The notes under the pieces: model-generated
What the model saw: only the letters and a program-made list of their open reading frames with translations
Told to the model about the DNA's origin: nothing
The model's database searches: none
Shown: in pieces, positions 29,290-37,752 of the stretch
Numbering within the stretch: the first letter of the stretch is position 1
Layout of the letters: each line of letters opens with the position of its first letter
Origin: an uncultured Methanobrevibacter sp.
Lineage (GTDB): Archaea; Methanobacteriota; Methanobacteria; Methanobacteriales; Methanobacteriaceae
Assembly (NCBI RefSeq): GCF_902784195.1
Contig: NZ_CACZTX010000007.1
Span: forward strand, 1-64,000
Direction of reading: 5' to 3'
Length of the DNA: 64,000 nt
Program-made: the position numbers and the translations under genes

Positions 29290-29381
29290 AAAAAAGAAAA
29301 GTATTAGTTTAAGAGTAAAAACTCTAAACTAACTTAAAATTTTTGCTCAAATTTTGACCGAAGGTCAAAACTTGATTGGTT
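29290..29381 (-). other. Structured 3' element, copy C (after the DUF4013 gene)
   Basis: On the minus strand, seven bases after the TAA stop, a 12-bp hairpin forms: CAAG-TTTTGACC, loop TTC, GGTCAAAA-TTTG (29374-29348, with a G-U closing pair). The linker AGCAAAAATTTTAAGTTAG follows, then a second long hairpin (TTAGTTTAGAGT with ACTCTTAAACTAA, 29332-29304) and a T-rich tract ending near 29290. The first hairpin, linker and terminator-like hairpin match the elements after glmS and the thermosome gene. The plus-strand radical SAM gene ends at 29170, so the terminal hairpin may act for both strands. Confidence 0.55.
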
Positions 29382-30098
29382 TTATTCTGCATCGGAATAT
29401 AATAAACCGTATGCTCTGCTTTGTAGGAATGCAGTATATATAGTAACGATACCAGATAAAATTGCCCCAATAATTTCAGAGAAATTTCCAATTCCAGTAG
29501 CTATAGCAGATAAAACGTAAGAAATGATTCCTATAATAATGATTATTGCAAGGACTTTTACAATTCCGATTTCTTTGAGGTCATTGATTACTTCACCAAT
29601 GTTCAAAGCTTCTCCTAAACTTTCGGTTTTTGCAAATCTACATTGGGCAATTACTAAAAGTATATCAAATACAATCAATAATATGAATCCTAAAATTAAA
29701 CCTAAAGTTTCATTGATGGCAGATAGGATAACCATTATTATGATTGGAATTATCATGTAAATTATTGCTAAAATAAATAATTTGATACCATTGATAATTT
29801 GTCTTACAGGATCAATTTCAGGAGCGCTATCTTCTCTGTTGATAGCTATTTTCACAACATCTAACATATATCCAACAATCAGTGCGAATATTGCTATTGC
29901 AATGATGATTCCAACAATTCCTAAAATCCCTAATCCTCCGGATAATAATCCAGTAGCTTCACCAGCGCCAATTAATCCAACACCAGTAATGATTAATGCT
30001 AAAAATGCAACAATACCAAGCACCCCATAGATTACAAGTGCTTTTACGTTATTAATAGGATACATTGCAGCATCACTAATAATTTCACCGATTTCCAT
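29382..30098 (-). CDS. DUF4013-type membrane protein
   Basis: A 238-residue integral membrane protein with about six hydrophobic segments rich in Ile, Gly and Leu, including GVLGIVAFLALIITGVGLIG and IVGIIIAIAIFALIVGYML. A short hydrophilic loop (INREDSAPEIDPVRQI) between segments resembles the DUF4013 family found in Methanobrevibacter. Function is unknown. ATG 30098 is chosen because AGAGGTGT precedes it; the upstream TTG 30122 would disrupt the ribosome site. The gene has its own TATA box and a structured 3' element. Confidence 0.72.
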   Translation of the reverse strand: MEIGEIISDAAMYPINNVKALVIYGVLGIVAFLALIITGVGLIGAGEATGLLSGGLGILGIVGIIIAIAIFALIVGYMLDVVKIAINREDSAPEIDPVRQIINGIKLFILAIIYMIIPIIIMVILSAINETLGLILGFILLIVFDILLVIAQCRFAKTESLGEALNIGEVINDLKEIGIVKVLAIIIIIGIISYVLSAIATGIGNFSEIIGAILSGIVTIYTAFLQSRAYGLLYSDAE

Positions 30099-30473
30099 AA
30101 TTAAACACCTCTTTTTTAGCAATTCACTCAGACACTATATAAAGTATATTTGAGTTGATATTATGTTTATCTTTAATAATATATAAATTTGATGTCTTTT
30201 TTAGCTTATTTTTCTTTATTTTTGATTTTAAAAATTAATTTAATCTAATTTTTCATATTCTCTCAATAAATTTAAGTTTAATAAATTTTAAAAATAGATT
30301 TTAATTATTTTAGTTTTTTAATTAAAATAACTCATTTTTCAAAGTAATACTCATTTGGATTTATGATAATATTTTTATGAAAAATTTTCGTTAAAGTTTG
30401 AAAAAAGCTTTTGAAAGCTGAAAAAAAATAGATTTTAAGTTTTTGAATAATAAAAATAAGATAAATTAAAGGA
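30099..30473 (-). promoter_or_regulatory. DUF4013 gene promoter and AT-rich gap
   Basis: A minus-strand TATA box ACTTTATATAGTG lies at 30144-30132. It is flanked by the short inverted repeat ACTCA/TGAGT (about 30125-30154), a possible operator. The remainder up to the end of cobA is AT-rich with no recognisable feature. Confidence 0.45.
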
Positions 30474-31187
30474 TTATTCAATTCCCTTAATCTCTTTAAA
30501 TACGTTAATCACATCACCAATCACAAGTATTGCTGGTGTGTTGATTTCCTTGTCAGCTATTGTTTCAAGGGTTCCAAATACGACCCTTTCATTTGGTAGT
30601 GTTCCGCTTTCAATAGCGCATGCAGGAGTTTTAGGGTCTCTGTATTTCATGATCTCTTCAGTGTTTTCCTTAATGTTTCCGATTCCCATAAGGATGATTA
30701 AGGTATCTGCGGTGTAATCCCATTTAACCTGCTTGTCCTTTTTGGTTGGGTCCTCATGACCTGTTACAACTGTAAATGAGGTTGCAACTGCCCTATGTGT
30801 AATTGGAAATGCCATGCTTGTAGGTGCACCGATAGCTGAGGTAACTCCAGGAATAACTTCAAAGTCTATGTTTTCCTTTGCAAGGGCCAATAGCTCTTCT
30901 CCACCTCTGCCGAATACAAATGGATCTCCACCTTTCAATCTGATTACATTTTCATTCTCTTTAGCTTCTTCAATGATCAATTGATTGATTTCATCCTGTG
31001 TCTTATAATGTTCTCCTGCTTTTTTACCTACATAAATGCGTTTTGCATTTTCTGGAGCATGCTTTAGAATCTCTTCATTAGCAAGATAATCATATAAAAC
31101 CACATCTGCTTTGTTTAATGCTTTCACAGCTTTTAAAGTTATTAAATCAGGGTCTCCCGGACCTGCACCTATTAAATATACTGGCAT
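30474..31187 (-). CDS. cobA: Uroporphyrinogen-III C-methyltransferase
   Basis: SAM-dependent enzyme that methylates uroporphyrinogen III at C2 and C7 to precorrin-2, the branch point to siroheme, corrinoids and F430. The 237-residue single-domain form is the archaeal type. Motifs are [17 protein letters not shown] at residues 4-20, [15 protein letters not shown], and [10 protein letters not shown]. hemD lies 3 kb away, so the pathway genes are dispersed. Its start ATG 31187 follows AAGGAAGATAAC. Confidence 0.94.
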   Translation of the reverse strand: MPVYLIGAGPGDPDLITLKAVKALNKADVVLYDYLANEEILKHAPENAKRIYVGKKAGEHYKTQDEINQLIIEEAKENENVIRLKGGDPFVFGRGGEELLALAKENIDFEVIPGVTSAIGAPTSMAFPITHRAVATSFTVVTGHEDPTKKDKQVKWDYTADTLIILMGIGNIKENTEEIMKYRDPKTPACAIESGTLPNERVVFGTLETIADKEINTPAILVIGDVINVFKEIKGIE

Positions 31188-31270
31188 GTTATCTTCCTTA
31201 ATTTATATTTTAAAAATGAGTTTGTAAATTTTTTTCAATTGATTTAAATGGATTAAAAAATTTAGTATAT

Positions 31271-31294
31271 TTAGATAGCTTAAATACTATCTAA
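31271..31294 (-). terminator. Hairpin spanning the purQ stop codon
   Basis: Perfect 8-bp arms TTAGATAG (31271-31278) and CTATCTAA (31287-31294) place the purQ stop codon in the loop and arm. On the minus strand a short AT tract and T-run follow within 15 bases. Confidence 0.5.
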
Positions 31295-31933
31295 CATACC
31301 TTTAAAGAATTCAAGACCGTTATCTGAACCCAATAGTTTTGTGGTAGCCCTTTCTGGGTGTGGCATCATTGCAAGAACAAGTCCCGATTCATCACAAACA
31401 CCAGTAATTGCTTCCATAGACCCATTAGGATTTTCCTCTGCAAACTGAAGAACGATTTGATCCTGGTCTTTCATAAGATCAATGTCTTGAGTGTAGAATC
31501 TTCCTTCAGCGTGAGCTATTGGAATGTCAATTACTTGGCCTTTTTCAAAGTTTTTAGTGAATGGGGTCTTATTGTTTGCAACTTTCAATTTAGACCATTC
31601 ACAATTGAATTTAGGTACTTCATTAGTAATGAACAATCCTGGAATAAGTCCAATCTCTCCAAGAATCTGTGCTCCATTACATATTCCGAGAACTGGCTTT
31701 TCCTCTTTTACAAGTGCCTTTACTCCTTCCACAACAGGAGTGTTTGAAGCTATTGCTCCTGCACGCAAGTAATCTCCGTAAGAGAATCCTCCAGGTATAA
31801 CAATTCCATCATAATCAGTTAGATCTTCATTATTCCACCAGATATACTCTGCTTGGCCGCCTGCAAGTTCAATAGCCTTATAAACATCACGGTCGCAGTT
31901 AGTTCCAGGGAATCTTATAATTCCAATTGCCAT
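31280..31933 (-). CDS. purQ: Phosphoribosylformylglycinamidine synthase, glutaminase subunit PurQ
   Basis: Releases ammonia from glutamine for FGAM synthesis in purine biosynthesis, working with PurS and PurL. The 217-residue class I amidotransferase has [24 protein letters not shown], the nucleophile in GICNGAQ, and the catalytic histidine near MMPHPERA. Start ATG 31933 follows AAGTGATAAA. It is last in purC-purS-purQ. purL is not present in the window. Confidence 0.95.
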   Translation of the reverse strand: MAIGIIRFPGTNCDRDVYKAIELAGGQAEYIWWNNEDLTDYDGIVIPGGFSYGDYLRAGAIASNTPVVEGVKALVKEEKPVLGICNGAQILGEIGLIPGLFITNEVPKFNCEWSKLKVANNKTPFTKNFEKGQVIDIPIAHAEGRFYTQDIDLMKDQDQIVLQFAEENPNGSMEAITGVCDESGLVLAMMPHPERATTKLLGSDNGLEFFKGMLDSI

Positions 31934-32003
31934 TTTATCACTTTATGAATAAATTTTAGTTTTTAAATTGTCTTTTTTGCTTAAGATATTTCAATTATTC
32001 CAT

Positions 32004-32279
32004 CTATTCGCATCCGCATCCGCAGCTTAAATCCATTTTAATGATTTTTATAGTGTAATTGTGGATAATTGGGTTGCATAATAGTTTTTGACACATGTCA
32101 TCTACTTTTTCTCTTGCATCATCTTCGGAATCCGCTTCCATACAAAAAGTAATGATTTCTTTTGTTTTGGTTCCTTTTACTTCATATCCTAAAAGAGCAA
32201 GGGATCTTTGAATAGTGGTTGCTTCTGGATTTAACATTCCCGGTTTTAAGGAAACTTTAACTTCCATGTCATACATCAT
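32004..32279 (-). CDS. purS: Phosphoribosylformylglycinamidine synthase subunit PurS
   Basis: The small subunit bridging PurQ and PurL. The conserved VKVSLKPGMLNPEATTI opening, the LGYEVKGTKTKEI segment and a ferredoxin-like fold of about 82 residues are clear. The 91-residue product is slightly longer than usual because it ends in SCGCGCE, a cysteine-rich tail of uncertain role. ATG 32279 is preceded by AGGTGA. The in-frame TTG 32285 overlaps that site. It lies 70 bp before purQ. Confidence 0.92.
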   Translation of the reverse strand: MMYDMEVKVSLKPGMLNPEATTIQRSLALLGYEVKGTKTKEIITFCMEADSEDDAREKVDDMCQKLLCNPIIHNYTIKIIKMDLSCGCGCE

Positions 32280-32405
32280 TTTCAATCACCTAAATTTAAT
32301 TTTATTACTTTGATTTATATTTTAATAATAGTTCAATATTTTGATTATAATTATTATCATTTTAATATTTTAAATTCTTTAGATTAATTTAAATTCTTAG
32401 ATTAT

Positions 32406-33152
32406 TCAGATTCCCCATTTTTCTTTATCTGCATCGGTTAAGAGTCTGTTGAACACTTCTTCATATGCATCGATGACCTCATCATCCTTTCCTTGTCTGA
32501 AGAGTTCCTTATCAAGCATATCAAGGGTTTCAGCATCCCATAATCTGCAGCTGTCAGGGCTTATCTCATCACCTAAGATAATGTTTCCATCCTTGTCCTT
32601 ACCGAATTCGATTTTAAAGTCTACAAGAATGATTCCAATGTCCTTAAACATTTTGCTCATGACTTCATTTACCTTAAGAGCAAGCTCTCTTAATTTGTCT
32701 AAGTCCTCTTTGCTTGCTATTCCAAGAGCAATAGCTATTGCATCGTTCAACATTGGGTCATGGAATTCATCGTCCTTAAAGTCCATTTGTATAAGGGGTG
32801 GGTTGAATGGAGCTTTATCTTCAAATGGGAATTTCCTGATAATGCTTCCAGTAGCTATGTTCCTAACTATAACTTCTATAGGAATCATATCAAGTTTTTT
32901 AGCTTTCATGACACAAGGTTCGCATAGTTCAATCAATTGTGTTTCAACTCCAGCATCTTCAAGAGTTTCAAAGATCTTTGCACAAATAACTGAGTTAATG
33001 TAACCTTTTTGCCCCATGCTTTCTTTTCTAGCACCATCTCCTGCAGTCATGTCATCTCTAAAGTCAATTATGACTTCATCAGGATTTTCGCCTTGGAAAA
33101 CGCTTTTTGCTTTTCCTTCATAAAGTAAATTTTTAGAATCCATTTTAATCAT
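32406..33152 (-). CDS. purC: SAICAR synthetase
   Basis: Joins CAIR with aspartate in purine synthesis. The 248-residue protein shows LLYEGKAKSVF, the TAGDGARKES motif, VIVRNIATGSI, DFKIEFGKDKDGNIILGDEISPDS (split motif) and CRLWD. Two ATGs are possible: 33152 (MIKMD) or 33143. GATGA precedes the second. It heads the purC-purS-purQ transcript; the 345-bp upstream gap holds AT-rich promoter sequence for both directions. Confidence 0.95.
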   Translation of the reverse strand: MIKMDSKNLLYEGKAKSVFQGENPDEVIIDFRDDMTAGDGARKESMGQKGYINSVICAKIFETLEDAGVETQLIELCEPCVMKAKKLDMIPIEVIVRNIATGSIIRKFPFEDKAPFNPPLIQMDFKDDEFHDPMLNDAIAIALGIASKEDLDKLRELALKVNEVMSKMFKDIGIILVDFKIEFGKDKDGNIILGDEISPDSCRLWDAETLDMLDKELFRQGKDDEVIDAYEEVFNRLLTDADKEKWGI

Positions 33153-33512
33153 CGTTTAATAATTATTTTTGAAAATAATTCATTAATTGAACTTAATAAT
33201 TATTTTAAAAAATTTATATTTTATAATATTTAATTTTATATTTATTATCATTAATAAATATAATTAATAAATATAATTTAAATTTCACCAATTTTTTAAT
33301 TTTTTTTATCTTTCTCTTTCTCAATATCAATTTAATAATATTTATGTTAACTTGATATTAGAATTAAAAAATTTTTTATTTTTCTTTGATTTTTATTTTA
33401 ATTAATATTATTAAAAGAAAAGAATATATATACTTAAAAAAATAATATTATTAAGAAAAATGGGGATTTTTCTTAAATAATATGTAACTTAAAAATATTG
33501 AGGATTGTTTTT
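33153..33512 (+). promoter_or_regulatory. Divergent region with a long inverted repeat upstream of the two-repeat HTH gene
   Basis: A TATA-like GAATATATATACTT lies at 33422-33435. Sixteen bases later a perfect 11-bp inverted repeat begins: TTAAGAAAAAT (33451-33461), loop GGGG, ATTTTTCTTAA (33466-33476). Allowing one bulge it extends to about 33444-33483. It lies in the leader, 30-70 bases before the ATG. It could be an operator for the downstream HTH protein or an RNA hairpin. Confidence 0.55.
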
Positions 33513-34217
33513 ATGGAAAATAATTCTCTCAATAAGGCTAATGGCAAAGCTATGTCTAAAGAGGAATTATCTGAATATATCTTATCAGCTTATGATTCAG
33601 GCAAGACCATGCTGGACATTGCAAAGGATGTTGGCAGAAGCAAAATATATGTCAGCAAGATCATCCATCAAGTTTATGATGATGAGGAGATTAAAGTTCG
33701 CCAATACAATAAATTAAGAGGTCAAAACAAGTTTGATTTTTCAAAATACAAGAGCACCTCTGGAATTTATAGGGTAAGCTTTGTTGAGAACAAGAGAAAT
33801 GGAAATGACTATTGGTCATACCAATATTATGAAAACAGCAAGCTAAGAAGAATTGTTTCTGTAAATCTATACAAATTAAAGGTAATCGTTTTGGATAAAG
33901 GATTGGATTGGATAGAATTTACAGATGAGGCTAGTGATTTGGTCTTGAAATATAGGGAAACCTATGATGAGTCTTCATTGGAAAGACAGAACAAAACAGG
34001 ATTTTTCAGAGTGACAAAGCGTAAAACCAATACCAAACAAGGTTTTACTTGGGCTTATTCATTTAAAGAAAACAATCAACTAAATTTCGTCAGTTCAGTA
34101 AATATCAGCACTCTTAAGGCTAAGGTTTTAGCTAGAGGATGGCAATGGATTGAATTGACTGATGAAGCAAAAAGATTGGTTGAGGAAAATTCTAAGAAAC
34201 TTCAAGACAAAAACTAA
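33513..34217 (+). CDS. HTH protein with two tandem AP2/integrase-type repeats
   Basis: A 234-residue protein of unrecognised family. Residues about 16-52 form a helix-turn-helix (MLDIAKDVGRSKIYVSKII). Two related repeats follow at 82-144 and 161-223; each reads roughly G-(I/F)-(Y/F)-R-V, an aromatic WSYQYY or WAYSF strand, SVN, LK, and a closing W(I)E(F/L)TDEA. The pattern of three strands and a helix recalls AP2-like or arm-type DNA-binding repeats, so a sequence-specific DNA binder is inferred. ATG 33513 follows GAGGA. An inverted repeat precedes it. It has no obvious partner gene. Confidence 0.6.
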   Translation: MENNSLNKANGKAMSKEELSEYILSAYDSGKTMLDIAKDVGRSKIYVSKIIHQVYDDEEIKVRQYNKLRGQNKFDFSKYKSTSGIYRVSFVENKRNGNDYWSYQYYENSKLRRIVSVNLYKLKVIVLDKGLDWIEFTDEASDLVLKYRETYDESSLERQNKTGFFRVTKRKTNTKQGFTWAYSFKENNQLNFVSSVNISTLKAKVLARGWQWIELTDEAKRLVEENSKKLQDKN

Positions 34218-34415
34218 GTCTTTTTAATATTTGCTCTTCTTTTTTAATGTATGCACTTATTTTTTTTAATTTCAACTACTTAATTTAGTTAATCATGTTA
34301 AATGATTTTTTCTTTTTTTTCATTATTTTTAGAAATATTTAATTAATTCATTTTAAATATATAACATTAATATTTAATTTTTAAGTAAAAGATTTAAATA
34401 AAATAAACTATAAAT

Positions 34416-34468
34416 GATTTATAATTATCATAAAGATTTATAATTATTAGAGATTTATAATTATCATA
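34416..34468. repeat. Three short direct repeats before glmS
   Basis: GATTTATAATTAT followed by CATA or TAGA recurs at 34416, 34435 and 34452. The 314-bp gap (34218-34531) otherwise has T-rich sequence after the HTH gene and AT-rich promoter sequence. Confidence 0.55.
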
Positions 34469-34531
34469 GATTAATTTACTCAAAATGTAAAATTTATTAA
34501 TTATTATTTCATTACTTTATTTGGTGATAAT

Positions 34532-36316
34532 ATGTGTGGAATTGTTGGATGTGTATTGAAAAATGAAAATGTGGCACCCATTCTTTTGGATTCCATATCC
34601 AAATTGGAATATAGGGGATATGACTCCATTGGTTTAGCTACTGCTTGTGATGGTAAGATTAATCTTAAAAAGGATGCCGGTAAAATAGATGAAGTTAATG
34701 CTAAATTAAACTTTGAAGAAATGCCAGGCAGCTATGGAATTGCCCATGTAAGATGGGCAACTCATGGAGATCCAAGCAAGGAAAATTCACACCCGCATTT
34801 GAATTCCGCAGGAACTATCGCTGTAGTTCACAATGGTATCATTGAGAACTATTTGGCAATCAAGGAAGAACTAATCTCTGAAGGATATGAATTTAAGTCA
34901 GACACTGATACAGAAGTAATTCCACACTTGCTTGATAAATTCATGAAAGAGGGATTGGATTTAGAAAAAGCTGTTCGTAAGGTTATAGGCATTATTGAAG
35001 GGGCTTATGCTCTTGCAGCTATTTGTACAGATGAGCCGAATAAAGTTGTAGCTACCCGTAAGGACAGTCCTTTAATTGTAGGAATTGGTGAGGATGAATA
35101 CTTCGTTGCATCTGACTCTCCAGCTATTTTGAAATATACCAACAATATAGCATACCTTGATAAGGGGGATATAGTTATACTTACTGAAGATGGCGTTACC
35201 TTCAAGGATGAAAATGATAAGGTGATCAAAAAGGAAATTGATGTTCTTGATTGGTCTCCTGAAATGGCTGAAAAAGAAGGCTATGACCACTTTATGATTA
35301 AGGAAATCAATGAGCAGGATGTTGCAATCAAAAATACTTTAGCTGAAAAAGATAAGGTTAAGGCTATTGTCGATGAAGTTAAAGGAACAATCAACAGGGT
35401 TGTTTTTGTTGCATGCGGAACATCTTACCATGCTTCATTGACTGGAAAATATCTTATCGAGTCTTTGGTAGGCATACCGACTGAGGTCTTGCTTGCTTCT
35501 GAGTTCAAGTATTCAGCTAAGGCATTGAATGACAAAACCCTTGTAATATTCATTTCACAGTCAGGTGAAACTGCAGACACTTTGAAGGCATTGGATGCTG
35601 CTAATGAAGTGTCCAAAACTTTAGCAATTGTAAATGTAAGGGGAAGTTCCGCTACAAGAAGAGCGGATTATGTTATTCAAACCCAAGCAGGTCCTGAAAT
35701 CGGTGTAGCAGCTACAAAAACCTATGTAAGCCAATTAATAGCTATTTACTTATTCTCTGCACTCCTTGCAGATGATGAGGAATTGCTTAAAAGATTGGAA
35801 AAGGTTCCTGATTACATTGATGAGGTTCTTAAGAAGCAAGGAATCATTCGTGAAATTTCTCATTTATACAAAAGGGATAAGGATGCATTCTTCATTGGAA
35901 GAGGTTTCTCTTACCCTATCGCTTTAGAAGGAGCTTTAAAATTAAAGGAAATTTCCTATATTCATGCTGAAGGTTATGCTGCAGGTGAACTTAAGCATGG
36001 TCCAATCGCTTTGATTGATGAGCATATTCCTGTAGTTGTAGTTGCACCTCCAGGAGAAGATTATAAAAAGATCATGAGCAATTTGCAAGAGGTTAAGGCA
36101 AGAGGTGCTGATATATTAGGTATTGGTGCCATAGGAGATGAGGATTTAGTGTCTGAATCTGATAATGTATTCTTAATTAATCCGGAAGTAGATGATATCT
36201 TAGCTCCGCTTGTTTATATAGTTCCACTTCAATTATTAAGTTATCATGTGTCTGTAATTAGAAAATTGGATCCTGATAAGCCTAAGAATTTGGCTAAGTG
36301 TGTGACTGTAGAATAG
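34532..36316 (+). CDS. glmS: Glutamine-fructose-6-phosphate aminotransferase
   Basis: Makes glucosamine-6-phosphate for UDP-GlcNAc and pseudomurein or surface glycans. The 594-residue protein has the processed N-terminus MCGIVG with catalytic Cys2, HVRWATHGDPS, and two SIS domains from about residue 275 with CGTSYHAS, SQSGETADT and GRGFSYPIALEGALKLKEISY. The C-terminal NLAKCVTVE is typical. ATG 34532 follows TTTGGTGATAAT. A structured 3' element begins one base after the stop. Confidence 0.95.
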   Translation: MCGIVGCVLKNENVAPILLDSISKLEYRGYDSIGLATACDGKINLKKDAGKIDEVNAKLNFEEMPGSYGIAHVRWATHGDPSKENSHPHLNSAGTIAVVHNGIIENYLAIKEELISEGYEFKSDTDTEVIPHLLDKFMKEGLDLEKAVRKVIGIIEGAYALAAICTDEPNKVVATRKDSPLIVGIGEDEYFVASDSPAILKYTNNIAYLDKGDIVILTEDGVTFKDENDKVIKKEIDVLDWSPEMAEKEGYDHFMIKEINEQDVAIKNTLAEKDKVKAIVDEVKGTINRVVFVACGTSYHASLTGKYLIESLVGIPTEVLLASEFKYSAKALNDKTLVIFISQSGETADTLKALDAANEVSKTLAIVNVRGSSATRRADYVIQTQAGPEIGVAATKTYVSQLIAIYLFSALLADDEELLKRLEKVPDYIDEVLKKQGIIREISHLYKRDKDAFFIGRGFSYPIALEGALKLKEISYIHAEGYAAGELKHGPIALIDEHIPVVVVAPPGEDYKKIMSNLQEVKARGADILGIGAIGDEDLVSESDNVFLINPEVDDILAPLVYIVPLQLLSYHVSVIRKLDPDKPKNLAKCVTVE

Positions 36317-36407
36317 TCCCCCCAGCTTTTACTCGCCTATGGCTCGTAAAACCTGGACCAAAATTCTTTTCTATAGTTGGGGAGTGAATCTTTTAACTCC
36401 TTTTTTT
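36317..36407 (+). other. Structured 3' element, copy A (after glmS)
   Basis: Immediately after the glmS stop: CCAG-c-TTTTAC-tc-GCC, loop TAT, GGC-tc-GTAAAA-c-CTGG (36322-36356), then a conserved linker ACCAAAATTCTTTTC, then AGTTGGGGAGT. CCCC at 36318-36321 can pair with GGGG at 36379-36382, while GGAGT (36381-36385) can instead pair with ACTCC (36396-36400), which is followed by seven T. The two pairings exclude each other, as in an attenuator. The same parts occur after the thermosome gene. Confidence 0.6.
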
Positions 36408-36539
36408 ATTTTATATTTTTAATTTAATTTATCTGTTTTTAAACTATTTTTTCTATTTTTAACTATTTTTAACTATTTTTAAAAAAAGAATTATTTATCT
36501 ATTTAATCCTAAAAAATTATAAAAAAAGAAAAAATGAGC

Positions 36540-37604
36540 TTATTTTCTTCCGCTTCCTATTTCAAGAATTGGAATTTTGCTCATTGTAAATATGAGTAAC
36601 CAGCTTAATCCAATAATGATTACTGAACTGACAGGTAACCAAAGGTAAGCGTTGGTTTTTACTATTGGAGCTAAAAAGCTTCTGGTTGTCAAGTATTGCA
36701 ATAAGATATAGTGTGAGAAGTATATTCCAAAACTGCATGATGAGAATAAAAGAATTACTTCACCTATCTTTCTTTCCCTAATCATTTTTGCATCTTTTTT
36801 AATCCATTTCACACTTGCATACTTGAATGCTATGAAGAGTCCAATGGTTTCCATAATTACAAAGATGTCAAAGAAGTCTATTGGGGCAAGACCATATCCT
36901 CCAAGTCCCTTTAGGTATATCTTTGTAAAGTGGCCAGCTATACCAATAAGGAACACTATGCATCCTATAGCAAACATCTTCTTGTCAGAGTACTTGAACT
37001 GCTTGTTGTGGATATATGATCCCATAATGAAGTATCCTAGAACAGGGAAGAAGTTGAAGATTACCCTGAAATTGTATTTCATTTGAGGATAGTCAAAGAA
37101 TCCAACAGTGTACAATATGGAGAGAATGAATGTAATCAGTATCAAGTATTCTGCTCCTTTCATTCCTTCTTCACGGATGAAACTGCCTATAACTGGAATG
37201 AGAAGATAAACTCCAATCAAGGACCAGATAAACCAGAATGGTCTTGAATAGTCCTGTACACCAAATGCAGTATCAATAAAATAAGTTATTGTTGGCTGGT
37301 AATGCCATATGAGAATTCCCGCAATAATGTACACTATAATCCAAAATAAAAATGGCAGGAATACACGCTTGAAACGCTTTTCAAGAAATTTCTTTACTTC
37401 ATATTTTCTTGTCAAAAGAAGAGATCCACTAACTGTAAAGAAGAGTGGAACGCCAATACGTGTAAGTGAGAACACGCCACTACAGAATAGCCAGCTATAG
37501 AAATCATATGAAAACAATCTGGATACGTGTCCGATTACAACCAGCATGATTGCCAATGAACGAACTTCATCTAGATACAGTATACGCTTGGGACTAATGC
37601 TCAT
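36540..37604 (-). CDS. Membrane acyltransferase (acyltransferase 3 family)
   Basis: A 354-residue integral membrane protein with about ten hydrophobic segments. The N-terminal YLDEVRSLAIMLVVIGHVSR contains the histidine expected in OafA/WecH-type O-acyltransferases, and a FFTVSGSLLL segment follows. Such proteins acetylate sugars of surface polysaccharides. It faces glf and the glycosyltransferase genes divergently, so a role in decorating a cell-surface glycan is inferred. The start MSISPKR at 37604 follows AGTGATAAAAA. Confidence 0.8.
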   Translation of the reverse strand: MSISPKRILYLDEVRSLAIMLVVIGHVSRLFSYDFYSWLFCSGVFSLTRIGVPLFFTVSGSLLLTRKYEVKKFLEKRFKRVFLPFLFWIIVYIIAGILIWHYQPTITYFIDTAFGVQDYSRPFWFIWSLIGVYLLIPVIGSFIREEGMKGAEYLILITFILSILYTVGFFDYPQMKYNFRVIFNFFPVLGYFIMGSYIHNKQFKYSDKKMFAIGCIVFLIGIAGHFTKIYLKGLGGYGLAPIDFFDIFVIMETIGLFIAFKYASVKWIKKDAKMIRERKIGEVILLFSSCSFGIYFSHYILLQYLTTRSFLAPIVKTNAYLWLPVSSVIIIGLSWLLIFTMSKIPILEIGSGRK

Positions 37605-37752
37605 TTTTTATCACTAAGATTATATATTTTTGTTCGTATTAATAAAGATATTTAATATTTTCAAGTATTCCTTTGATTTTTATTAAGTTATTTATAATAT
37701 AATGACAAATATAAATAATAATTAAAAATTGATTTTTATTATTGGTGTATTC

